64,000 nt of DNA from Symbiodinium natans. Taxonomy: Eukaryota > Sar > Dinophyceae > Suessiales > Symbiodiniaceae. The stretch lies in the NCBI GenBank assembly GCA_905221605.1, contig CAJNDS010002595.1:221218-285217 (forward strand), given 5' to 3'. This document shows positions 54,236 through 64,000 of the stretch, piece after piece. The position numbers were made by a program, and so were the translations under genes. The notes beneath the pieces were generated by a model. It had not been told where the DNA came from, ran no database searches, and was given only the letters and a program-made list of their open reading frames with translations. Numbering within the stretch: the first letter of the stretch is position 1; every line of letters starts with the position of its first letter.

Positions 54236-54722
54236 TGAACGCTTCCTGGACTTTCGTAACTGTACCATCACGACCACAGAAGGTGAGATTCAACATTCGT
54301 TGACCATCCGTTCTGATGCTCTTTCCCTGCGCATCTTGAAGGGTTGTTCTTTTGCTGCTTTTCATCATCAATCCTTCTCAGCTTAACCACATCGGAACCA
54401 AAGATGCATCTGCACCTGAATCGAGAATGACTTCAATCCTTTCGTGAAGCGGACTTCCTTCGTAAATTTCTTCAACAGCTCGAACAAATTGAACTTCTTC
54501 TCGTGGTTCTTTTCGATCTTCTGAATACCATCTCATCAGTTCATCATCTTCATCTTCACTTTCTTGATCTTCTTCTCCTATGAAGTACTCTTCCACTTCT
54601 GCAACGTGGAGAATACCACCGAAGTACGAAATCTCAATCTCATCTTCGTTTTCATCAAGGTCAAAGACTTCGGGGAAGTTCTCGGGCTCTTCTCCAATGT
54701 GAAACATGGAAATCTGTCTCAC
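54200..54722 (-). pseudogene. Copia aspartic protease region
   Basis: An acidic stretch is followed by EVILDSGADASLVPMW, the Asp-Ser-Gly active-site motif of retroelement proteases. After an in-frame TGA the same frame continues TTLQDAQGKSIRTDG and LNLTFCGRDG to EAFTV at the inversion border. The rest of the protease (NPLIAIG) lies at 50,864 on the plus strand. Confidence 0.7.
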
Positions 54723-54830
54723 TGTCGCTCGATTCGTAGCTGCTGTGTTTCTCGAGTTGCTTGAGGTAGCCGTTGAGGAAGTACTTGGGAGTGTGGTGCT
54801 TTGCGTTCGGACACTTTGGGAATCATCTTC

Positions 54831-56151
54831 TTAAGCTTGTCTGACTGTTCCCATTTGCAAGTCCTTTTGCTTCAACCTGCATTGAGCTTCGAAATGTCCT
54901 GGCTTCTGACAGTGGTGGCAAACACCTGCACCATGTCCTTTTCCTTTTCCTCCTTTGTTGTAGCCTTTTCCTCTTCCTTTTGACCAACCTCGTCCTTTCT
55001 TTCCTCTGCCTTTGAATCCTCTTCCTCGTCCTTTCCTGTAGTACTGGAACTCGCCTTTTCCTCGACCTTTCTTTCCTCCAAACTTGCCTTTGTATCCTCC
55101 AAACTGCTTTCCTTTGCCTTGGTGACTCCACTTGCCTTTTCCTTTGTAGTACCTGTCCTTTCCTTTTCCTTTATCTTCAATCCTGCTGATATCCATGTCA
55201 GCCTGTCCTTGGTGGTCTCTTCCTGAGTTGATCAGGTCTGTCGTTGTCCACCTTGTTGCTTGCTCATAGGACAAGAGGTACTGACGAAGAGTGCCATACT
55301 TTGACGTTTCCTTCTGGTTCAAGAGCAAATGTTGACGAACTGCTCCCTCTGTGCCGCCTAGAACAACGGACACCTTCAAGTCATCATCCATGACTGAACC
55401 GCTAGCTCGTTCATACTCTTCGATCATCTCTTCAAATTTCAGCAAGTTCTCTTGAGTTGACTTCTTGGCATCGAACTTGTGGTTGAGGACTGAGTTGAGG
55501 AGTTGCAAGCTTCTTGCTCTCGTGTGGGGCTGACGCTCTTCAACCAACATTCTCCAAGCTTCAAATCCATTTTCGCTTGCTACCTGCTTGATCGTTCTCA
55601 ATGGTCTTCCTTTGGTGTAGGAGGTGAGGATGGAGTGCAACTTTCTCGCTTGGGCTTTACCTTCTTCTGTATAATCCTCCATGTTTTGCGCTGCTTCTCT
55701 ATCTTTCTCTATCTCATTCATCTTCTCGAGGATCTCGTTGTCAAACGCTCCAATCCAACTTCTCATCTTCGTTCGAAACTCCAGAAAACCATCTCGTTCT
55801 TCTTTGTAAGTGCTGGGTCCAAACACTTCTGGGGCTTTGATCAGCTTGTGAAGTTCGACATCTCCAGGTTTTCTTGACTCTGCTCGGCGTGCAACATTCT
55901 GATGTGAGCTTTGCTGTAGCTGCAACTGCATTCGCTGTGAGTTCTGCTTGTTGCGCCAATGCCTGGTTTGTCGCTACTGATGCTTCTTGCATAATCTGCC
56001 GCTGCTGACCCATTGAATTTGCAAGTTCTTGAAGCTGCTGCGTCGCTGTCCCTGCTTGCGATTGCTGACTGCTCATTGCTTGCGCCAGCTGCTGAATCTG
56101 CTGAGAGTTTGTAGCTGTGATCTCTGTCAATTGTCTCAATGCTTCTTCCAT
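54831..56151 (-). pseudogene. Copia Gag with zinc knuckle (one frame slip)
   Basis: Start MEEALRQLTEITATNSQQ at 56151, with a Gln-rich N-terminus. A frame slip near 55,920 leads to DVELHKLIKAPEVFGPSTYK, the copia Gag core (FEAWRMLVEERQPHT, LLNSVLNHKFD) and a long Lys/Gly-rich basic region (KGKGKDRYYKGKGKW). The end has a CCHC knuckle (CHHCQKPGHFEAQC). It stops with TAA at 54831, in frame with the protease. Confidence 0.75.
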
Positions 56152-58742
56152 TGCCACTGCACACTGCATGTGCATATACAACAACACCAAATACAAGCAC
56201 AGCTTCTTGGACTGCAAGCAAACATGTACTGCACGACATGTTTCTCTCCTCGACAGCTTCTTTTCCTTCTTCTCTCTTTTCTTTTGTTTGACTTTGGCCC
56301 AAAAATATAAACTGATCCAAGTAACCATGCCTATCGGGGGGTCCCAAGTAGAATGCATAGATGATCTCTTAGATGGTGACACGTGCGCACGACGTAGCTC
56401 GTCACGGGCTCAAGGCTTCTTCCTGCAATGACCGCAAGGAACTTCACATACGCGAAAATGTCGTTGTTCTTTAAGTGGGGAACCTCTTCATTCATCCCGA
56501 GCTTGACATTCTTTATCTCTCCCTTTCCAGCATTCTTGTACTCCTGTTTCTTTTCTCACATAGTCGACACCATTCTGTGGTTCTTTCCGGCAGGCTCAAC
56601 TTCCACCGAGGCTATCATCCTTTTCTTGTTTATCCCGGCAGGCTCAACATCACCGAGGCAATCTTCTGGGCATGCTTAACGATGGAGATTCCATTCTTTC
56701 GTTCACTACGAAGGTCACTGTAAAGGAGGTTGCTAGAAGGACTCCGGCTAAGGAGGAACATTCTGTCGGGGCAACACGCTCTGCAGGGATGCCGGCTCGC
56801 CTAGCAAATGCGGTGCCAGCGCATCGGAGCCACCCTGAACCGTTCGAAGGGGCAGGAGGAGAGTCCTGGTTTGGCATCCAGCCGGTTCTGAGAGCTCCAG
56901 CTCGTCTGCACAGATTGGAGGTCCGGGCCGGGGAACGTCCTCGGCCTTCTGGCCACGCTTGCAGTTGTCAGTATGTTGCAGCTTTTGTTTCACTGCAGGC
57001 AAAGTAAAAGCTGGGTGTGGCGGACTGCAGCCTTCTGACCACGTCCCACTGCTTTGAAGACAGCTGCTTCAGGTTTGTGTACCCCCTCAGGCTTAGTAAA
57101 GGTATGATGGTGGCGCGTGTTGTTCCGAACACGTTGCCACTAAGTCACTAGGCCACTCTAAGAAGTAGGCTGATGTAGCGTCTCAGAACAGTTGTCCTTC
57201 AGAAAAAAAGCGCCCGGGACCTGTAGTACCTGGACTTTGGCACAGACAAATCCCACGAACTGCCGCTGCGCGGGTGACTTCTTGCGCTGCCGCTCTCCAA
57301 AATGCCATTCTTTGCAATCCTACTCACACGTGTTTTACGCAGTGTCTGCATGGGAAAAGCAAGTTTGGTAACGACACTCGCAAAGCAGTCATAACCATGC
57401 ATCTCATTTTCCAGCCCCCCTATCACACTGCTGCCGCACAAACCATCTGCACGCGTGATGCTGGCAAGACCGAGTGTGGAATGGCAACCACACAGAATTT
57501 TGTGATGGCTAAAGGTGCCAGTTCGGACTATTAGCTTGGGCTGCTGCATTTTCACCATGAAACGTGCCGAGTAACATCTTGCACTTGCCCTTGACAGATG
57601 ACGCTGAGATTCTCAGTTCTGCACCAGGTCGCACCAGTCGGCCCCAAGACTAGACAGGATGTGCAGAAACCGTGAATCTCAAAATCAGATTGCGGCATAC
57701 GGCGTTCGGAGATGTATTCACAGGGGAAGCCCCAGGAGAATCCCCTGCGCAGCAGCAGGAGGTTTTTCCTCGTTTTTTCACAGCCCTCAACTTCCTCAAG
57801 CCCCAAACAGCAGCTCTAAACTTTGAGCCTCGAATCCAACCTGGACTCGAAAATGCCTTCGCCAGAAGCGCCTCTGCGCCCGCCGCTCCTTGAAGTTTCC
57901 GGCCTTGAGGTCTGCGATTCTTTGGCTGCCGTTGGACAACTGTGGCCCCATGAGACTCCTAGAGACAGAGTGCCCACTCTTCTGGGGTGCTTTTGTCGCC
58001 AGAAGCTTTGGCTCCTGGCGCCGGGAAGTCGTCGAAACAGACAACTAAAGTTGGACTAGGAACGTAGTGACCGAGAACATGATTTTTCAGACAAAGTATC
58101 TCGGCCCGAAGGCAGCCATAGTCTCCGCTTGGGTGAGTCAGGTCGTTCCCTCCAGCCTTCGCTTGGGTAGTGAGTGAAGCCTCTAGCCACCGCCGCTTGG
58201 GTGAGTCAGGCGGTGCACTCCAGCCTTCGCTTGGGTAGACGAGCAGCTCTTGCAGTCTGCCTTGGCCGTGACCCCTCTGATCACTGCACTCGCTGACCAA
58301 GAGAGCGTTGGATTGCTTCGCTTGGCACCGCTCTCAGAAGCAGATGCACGCGTCTTTGTGATTTCTTGTCAGCAGGGCCCTCTGAAAAGCTCGGCTTTTT
58401 GAGTGCTGGGTTTCAGACGCCACGAAAGGAGAATCTACGCTGCGGGTCGTCTCTGAACGCTGTGGTGACATGCAACATGTCGAGCTGTTGTGAAGAAAGG
58501 CACATCTTCTTAAATCTTTCAGGCTTGGGTCTGCCAGGCCGAACGGAACGAACACAGTGTCCAGCATCACCTTGGATGAGGCCGCCCTTCCTCTGGGATC
58601 GCAAGCTGCGCAATGATCATCTTTGACGGCGCCGCTCGTGGCCGTGTTCAGGAACCCTGCCAATGCATCAGATGCCTGCAGAGTGTCCCAGTCCTCGTCC
58701 TGCGCCTGCTTTTTGGCTTTCCCTGCACTCTGCCGAAACCAG
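56152..58742. other. No certain gene; short repeats
   Basis: Holds an imperfect direct repeat (ccggcaggctcaac...ccaccgaggc) at 56,586-56,665 and a tandem repeat of about 64 bp (cgcttgggtgagtcagg...ccagccttcgcttgggtag) at 58,127-58,240. A minus-strand frame at 58,801-58,510 starting MATSTATVAPRLFPYK and a plus-strand frame at 57,800-57,920 have protein-like composition, but neither is secure. Confidence 0.4.
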
Positions 58743-61700
58743 GGCAGCACTATTTTGTACGGAAACAGCCTGGGAGCCACGGTTGCTGTGGACGTAGCCA
58801 TGAGGTTGACAACATGTGGCCTGTTCGTGCATGGTGTTGTGGGTGCAGATTCCCGTGTCAGCCTGCCAAATCTCTAAGGTGTTGCTGTGGTCGACACTTC
58901 CCCCGAGCCTGCTGCAGTCCCTCATGCAACTGCGCTTCCGACTCTCTGAGGTGAGTGTTGTGGATTACGTGGCTCCAATGGTGCCGCGCGGGCACCTTCG
59001 GCACCTGTCAAGACGCTTCCCAGTTGCGGCGTATGTGGCCCCGATTCACTACTGCCAAGCAGCGCGACGACCAGGACGAGCTCTGGCGGATGCTGATCAT
59101 TTCGGTATGCCAGAGTCACACGCCTGGGATATCCGCTGCTGCATCCAGTCGCAGATTGACGCACGGTCTTCGCACAGCGAAAGAAGTCACATGTTCAATG
59201 TGTTCATGTTCAGCTGAGGAATGTTTGTGAAACCGAAGCTGTGTAGAGAGGTAAGCATGAGGGCAAGTGTGCAGGTTTGTGTGTGTCGTTGCCTTTCGTG
59301 TTTTTGGGACATACGTTGTGAATTTGCGGGATGCAAACGGCAAGTTGCTACTGTAAGCTTTTTCAGTTTCGTTGGTGCCGTTGTCCAGCCACGAGCATCA
59401 GATCGCTTGCCACTGTGTTCCATTGCAGCTGAAGCGGCTCTTCAGATGCGAGCATTGAAAGATAGCCCTTTGTGGCTTTGCGATACTGGCCTTGTGAGGA
59501 CCCCGCTTATGGCTGTGCAGGCTGTGCTGCTGTTGGGACGCATGCTTTTGAGCTCTCTTGTGGCGAGGCTTAGGCGCGGAGGGCGTATGGAAATGGGGGG
59601 CGGGGGTGGTTTTTGTGACACAGCAGACAGAGAGAAAGCTGCAGTAGGCTGTTGTAATTGAAGCGCGATTTTGTGTCTCTAGTTTGCTTAGAAGTGGTCA
59701 GCTGGGTCTCAGCAGCACAGGCACACCTTTGGAAGGTACATCGGGGCCGGTGCCTGAGTCCACCATGCAAATGTGGTTCATGTCTCTTCCACATGCCTTG
59801 CTTGATGCACTGGGCTTGCTTTTGTCTTGCCTTTCGGAGTCATCGCTCGGACGCCCGCAGTTGCAAGTACAATGGTTTACAACGAACTACAGCTCTAACT
59901 GTTTCCAAAGTTGTTGAAGGACATGTGCTTCAGGGCCTGTGGCCAGCACACTTTCAAGCCTCAGGCATTCCACGATCTGATTCCTCTGTCAGCATGCGCT
60001 GTGATGATTACAGAGAAGTGAAGCCAGCTCGAAAGCGTTTCGGAGTTCAGCTTCAGGTCTCGAAAACTCGACTCGCCTGATATGTCCGGATCTACCCGAA
60101 GCCGACCAGAAGAAATCGTATGTAGAGAGAACTCTTGTCGACGACCTTGCGATTAATCTCCAGGATGTCGGGTGGCTCGAAAACAAGGGGGCTTAGGGTG
60201 TTAAATAATGTCGCCATCACCAAAGTTGTAGACAAAGGCCATATGAATTCCATGTCAGGTGATCCTGGTACCCCCTGCGGTGAGCTAGGGCAGCTCCCGG
60301 ATGGTTTCGAGGCAATTGATTGTTTCACTCCGCTGCTGGACAGATTCGTGATCTGAGGAGGACAACTCGAACGCCAAACATGTGCTGTACTGTATCTTGT
60401 TTTGTTTCTGCTTGGAGGTCGTGCATGTGACAGTCATGGGAAAGGACGGCCAGCAAAGTCAGAATCTACAGTACGCATCAGTTCCAACGCTACTTTGCAG
60501 AGTCTCCCTGGATCAATCAACGTGGCAGCGCCTGTCCAACAGTGCGTCCGCGTGTGCCAGTAAACATTTGGTGTCACCCAGAAATTTCCTCAGGGGTCTG
60601 CATCAGCCACAATCGAGAGTGCACGTGGTCGCACATCGATGGAAACTCCAACGTAGCAGAGTCTTCATGTGGCGTGGATGTGGGAGCCTCTTCGTGGGTC
60701 CCTCCACGGTACCGGCAGTGAATGCGCATCTGACTAGTTTTGAATTTTTGCAGTTTCTTGCGAAGCTTCCTTTAGACGATTTCATGCCTCCAGCTGTTAC
60801 GGATCTTGCCGCGGCGCAAAATGAAGCGATGCTTGGGGAACATCTTCCGTTGCAGTCTAGTGCGCGGCCTCACGTCCACGCGCAGAACAAGACCATGTAA
60901 AGAAGTGCTGGCCCTAAACCTCCCAAAAGGGCTGACGGACGTGGTCCGACCTGAGCTGGCGTCGCCTACTCCTTGGGCTCCCAAGCGCTGAGTCGCTTTT
61001 TGTAGTTGAACTCAAGATTGGGAAAGGGGAGCATGGATGCAAAGCAGCCGGAGGAAGCCCATGGGCTGACACTAAATGCACCAAAGGTCGGGGCACATGC
61101 TAAGTATCAGCGCCAACGGTTAAGCTGCTTGACCCTCAGCACAAACTCCCCCTTGCGCATGGACATCGGCAAGATTGGCCACGTCTTAGCATGGGTGGTC
61201 GCCTCATCCAGTGACACCTTGTCGCGTTGAAAGGCAAGCCCTGTATAGCAGGTTCTGGTGTCGGGAAGGCGACATCTGACACTCAGATCCACAAGGCCGG
61301 GTGCCAGCGGGATGGGGAACTAACACCAGTTGGAAAAGCCTGCAGAACCATTTTAGATCCATTTACATGGGGGTGGGGATTCCGTGTGAGGTCTTGGACT
61401 GTGGGCCAGAGAACACTGCCTCGACAAGCAGCCCGAGCGCTCAGCACTACTCATAGTTGCACACCTGTTGATGTTTTTTCCTGGCTCAGTTGCGGCTCTC
61501 ACAACTGCCCAGTTGCCTTCAGGTACATCCCGTGCTTTGAAACAGATCCGAGGAGTCGCCGCCTTACTAACGTATTGCGCGTGAAGTGCATGGCCAGCAT
61601 TTGCTGGCACATGCTGGTACTGGAGCTGGTATCGCATGCGGCGCGCGGTGACCTCTCCAGGTGCAGGATTTTGTGCCACCGAACTCCGTTGCTGAGAATG

Positions 61701-63143
61701 GTGAGGCTCTGGGGCACTCTGATCTTTGCGGTTCAAACGGGACCCAAGAACCCGCCAGAGCTCAATTCCCCGCCGCAGAGGCCCTGGCGTTACGCGTGCA
61801 GGCGCTTGAGTCCATGGTCCAGCAGCAGGCGCCACGCTTTTTCTTTTTGCAGGCAGGCTCCTTTCATGTGTCAGTATCCCAGCGGATCCTATGAAAGAGA
61901 AGCCTTGAGAAAAACCCCCTTTTTGGAGTCCGAAGAACTGTCGGGTGTCATGGTTCAAGGGGGGACTTCGTCGTTGATCCTCGGGCCAAGTGAGTGGCAG
62001 GCCCAGCAGCTGCAGCAGATGACGAAGGCAGGGATATGGAACCCATATGAGGTTTTTGCCACAAAACCAGAGATTGGCCCGTTTTGTTCAACAGAAAACA
62101 CGAATATTATTCGCGTTTTAGGGGAGCGCTTGGGGAGTTGGGCAGTTTAAACCCTAAGTGCCCATTGCAAGAGCCAGACGGAACAGGGCTGACGCCCCCT
62201 TCAGTTGTTTGGCTTTGCGGGAGCAAACCACAAGCCACGTTGGGCAGTTTGGGAGTTTAGGGGTTTGCTGACCTTGTTCTGACTTCTCGCTGCACCCCTA
62301 AAATCTCATTTCTTGCTGGGCTCTGGAGTACACTGTAGATGGACAGTGCTAAGCCCCAAGTCGTCTGCGCAGTGTTTCGAGTTTTAAGAAGCCAGTCAAG
62401 CTGTGTGCGCCCTGCATGCTGAGACTTTCTTGGCTAGGTGCTGGAGGGTGTTCAGAAGGATGTTCGCCGCACGGTCTCCGTCATGCAGTACAACATTTTG
62501 GCCTCGTGCGCCTTTCAGAGCTCTTAAGTTCGAATCACTTAAGTCGTAGTTTCACCAGTCATTGTGGGGGAGTGGGTTTCCGCAGCATGTGCAAAGAGCA
62601 TCAAAAGAGCGACCTCCCATGTGGAGCATCCCTTCCTCTTGTGGGCAGCAAGCATGGTCTGTAACTGTTGAGCTCTTCCGTGCAGGTACCTGGGCAAGAA
62701 CACACAACCTTGGTTTCTCTACGGTGCTGACATCGATGCGGAGGCTTTTGTGAAAGCACCCCTTTTATTCCGCCAGCGTCAGCTCTCCTGCGAAGAGGAG
62801 CGCGCGAAGATCTTCGCCTGCTTCAACGAGCGGCGCCCGGATGGCACGCCTGGGCCTCAGAGCGGCCAGGAGCGCTGCTTGGCGCGGCTTGCCCTGCGTT
62901 GCACCTGTAACAGGCCGAAGCACGCGTGGCCAGACTACGTGACAGGCGACATACAATGACATCTTAATGAAATGAATTATATTCTGGACTGCCGTGTCAG
63001 TGGATGACGAAGAGGGTGACGGAGAGGTTCTCGGGCCAGGTATCCTCAGCGCCGAGGAGATCGCGGAGGTGGAGCGGTACGACGCCTTCTTCAGGCCCTT
63101 TGATGCTTGGAGATTTCGGGTGGCACGCGACAGCCGCATCTAG
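58743..63143 (+). CDS. Multi-exon host gene with very short introns (partial)
   Basis: Plus-strand exons I could phase: 58743-58856 (STILYGNSLGATVAVDVA), 58879-58950 (LQSLMQLRFRLSE, donor GTGAGT), 59024-59104 (FTTAKQRDDQDELWRMLIIS, donor GTATGC), about 59370-59513, 59861-60056 (RTTALTVSKVVEGHVLQG), 60110-60171 (SYVERTLVDDLAINLQDVG), 60197-60347 (NNVAITKVVDKGHMNSMSG), 60418 to about 60890 (VVHVTVMGKDGQQSQNLQ), 61523-61628, 61661-61828 (LALRVQALESMVQQQ), 61857-62080 (QQLQQMTKAGIWNPYEVFA), 62686-62906 (WFLYGADIDAEAFVKAP) and 63001-63143, ending AWRFRVARDSRI and TAG. The last five exons are fully phase-consistent. The first exon has a GNSLG nucleophile elbow, as in alpha/beta hydrolases of the ABHD17 type, but the later exons are unrecognised. 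Two genes may be joined here. Confidence 0.45.
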
Positions 63144-64000
63144 AAGTTCCGATGCAAGGTGGGACTTCCGGCGGCAGAAGCTTCTGGAGCTCGCCCCTTA
63201 TCGATTGGGGCTTCGCCCTGGCGTTGACCAGATTTTTACCCTCTTTAAGGCAGATTGGGATCATGGATCCGGATGTTCTGTCCCTGGTGGCGGCCTAAGC
63301 ACACAAAAACCTCAAGCCCTGAAGCCCTCGGCCTAAACCGCCCTGAGCCTGCAAGAAGAAACCAACCCCGGGTCGTTTTGGCTAGGTGGAGCTCGATGAC
63401 CACGAGTTCTTTGCCGACTGCCTCAGCGACGAGTGGGACCGTCGCTCTCTCTCTCTCTCCCCGCTGTCTGTCTCTCTCCAAACCGCTGCTTTCATTTTTT
63501 GAAAATCTTATCACTATCACTATCACTCCGTTCTCTCTCCTTCTTCACCTTGTTTCTTTTGTTTTTTTGGGCGGGGGGGCGGGGGGGAGGGCGGGGCGCA
63601 GAGAGCAGCAGCGGGCAGCTGCTGCTGCGAAATATCCCCGTGGGGGGGAAGAGTGCTCTCCGAACTTCCCTCCGGGCACCAGACTCTTCGGCCGCTCTCT
63701 CCGCCTCTCTCCGTCTCCCTCCGCATTCTGTCCCCCCCTACAGAAAGCCTAAAACGTGAGTTTTTCCTGGAATGGGTTCTCGATTTGAGACGGGTTATCC
63801 CCGGGTGTTCCCCGCATTCTGCTGACTCTTTCAGCCCTCTCCAAAGAGTTTTTGGCCCCGGAGCGCTGTTTCGAATCCCCTGCTCCTACGCCCTCAAGCA
63901 AACAAAAAGGGGGCCCCAAACCCACCATTTGGGGCGCAGGACTCGGTCTTTCGAAAGCGGCCAAGGGCCTCGTCTGCGGATGGATGTGGCATCTTCTGGC
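63144..64000. other. Simple-sequence flank
   Basis: CT-rich tracts at 63,443-63,480, a G-rich run at 63,566-63,596 and no supported gene. Confidence 0.45.

Larger units (their letters stand above)
48012..56151 (-). mobile_element. Ty1/copia retroelement with inverted core (decayed)
   Basis: On the minus strand, in order: Gag with a zinc knuckle (56151-54831), protease (from about 54,722), RT catalytic part with RNase H (about 50,865-49,095), then extra downstream coding sequence to 48,012. The pieces that should lie between (end of protease, integrase, first half of RT) are present but on the plus strand at about 50,864-54,235. Flipping that block back rejoins protease (EAFTV then NPLIAIG) and RT (ALYRPPL then FTSSNGKKY) in frame. 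In-frame stops and frame slips show that the element is dead. No LTRs were recognised. Confidence 0.8.

Noticed and set aside
28684-54380. TGA as a reassigned sense codon
   Set aside because: Gag and ORF1 have in-frame TGA, but the copia element has in-frame TAA as well as TGA, and host exons end cleanly at TGA and TAG. Decay or local read-through is simpler.
47219-57000. Long terminal repeats of the copia element
   Set aside because: No direct repeat was found between the two flanks. The only shared word, ctacttggga, is in inverted orientation and 10 bp long, so it may be chance.

Overview
The window looks like nuclear DNA of a dinoflagellate, most likely a Symbiodiniaceae alga. The evidence is many tiny exons joined by GT, GC or GA donors, plastid-type small membrane proteins, pervasive microsatellites, and tyrosine-recombinase and Ty1/copia retroelements with Gly/Lys-rich Gag proteins. 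The assignment is inference from style; no marker gene is present.

Layout. (1) 1-21.5 kb is host sequence, with every supported exon on the minus strand: a 492-codon charged exon (1.4-2.9 kb), two tandem exon groups resembling the plastid DUF1118/RIQ family (9.4-12.7 kb), a microexon gene for an Ala/Lys-rich membrane protein (17.05-18.3 kb) and further candidate exons up to 20.6 kb. A foldback element bounded by two (TAG)n arrays lies at 14.3-15.4 kb. (2) 21.5-22.65 kb is simple sequence (CA, a 1-kb purine strand, ACATT). (3) 22,656-47,218 is one minus-strand DIRS/PAT-like tyrosine-recombinase retroelement (element 1) with split direct repeats. A second, different 12,063-bp element of the same general type (element 2, 31,212-43,274) sits inside its recombinase gene, and a 1,749-bp inverted-repeat insertion (26,471-28,219) sits inside its methyltransferase-like domain. 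Both retroelements read ORF(s) - tyrosine recombinase - Gag - methyltransferase-like - RT - RNase H. (4) 48.0-56.15 kb is a decayed Ty1/copia element whose protease-integrase-RT core (about 50,864-54,235) has been inverted in place. (5) 58.7-63.14 kb is a plus-strand host gene of many short exons separated by very short introns; 63.14-64 kb is simple sequence.

The most unusual signals are an array of nine small hairpins with an AAGG-type loop and changing but complementary stems in the 5' leader of element 1; the nested insertion without target duplication; the introner-like insertion with terminal inverted repeats; the in-place inversion of the copia core with both reading frames restorable on paper; and a strand-specific excess of GCCTA throughout element 2.

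Limits: exon borders were chosen by eye from reading frame, phase and AG acceptors. Repeat identities were compared by eye. No database search was possible.
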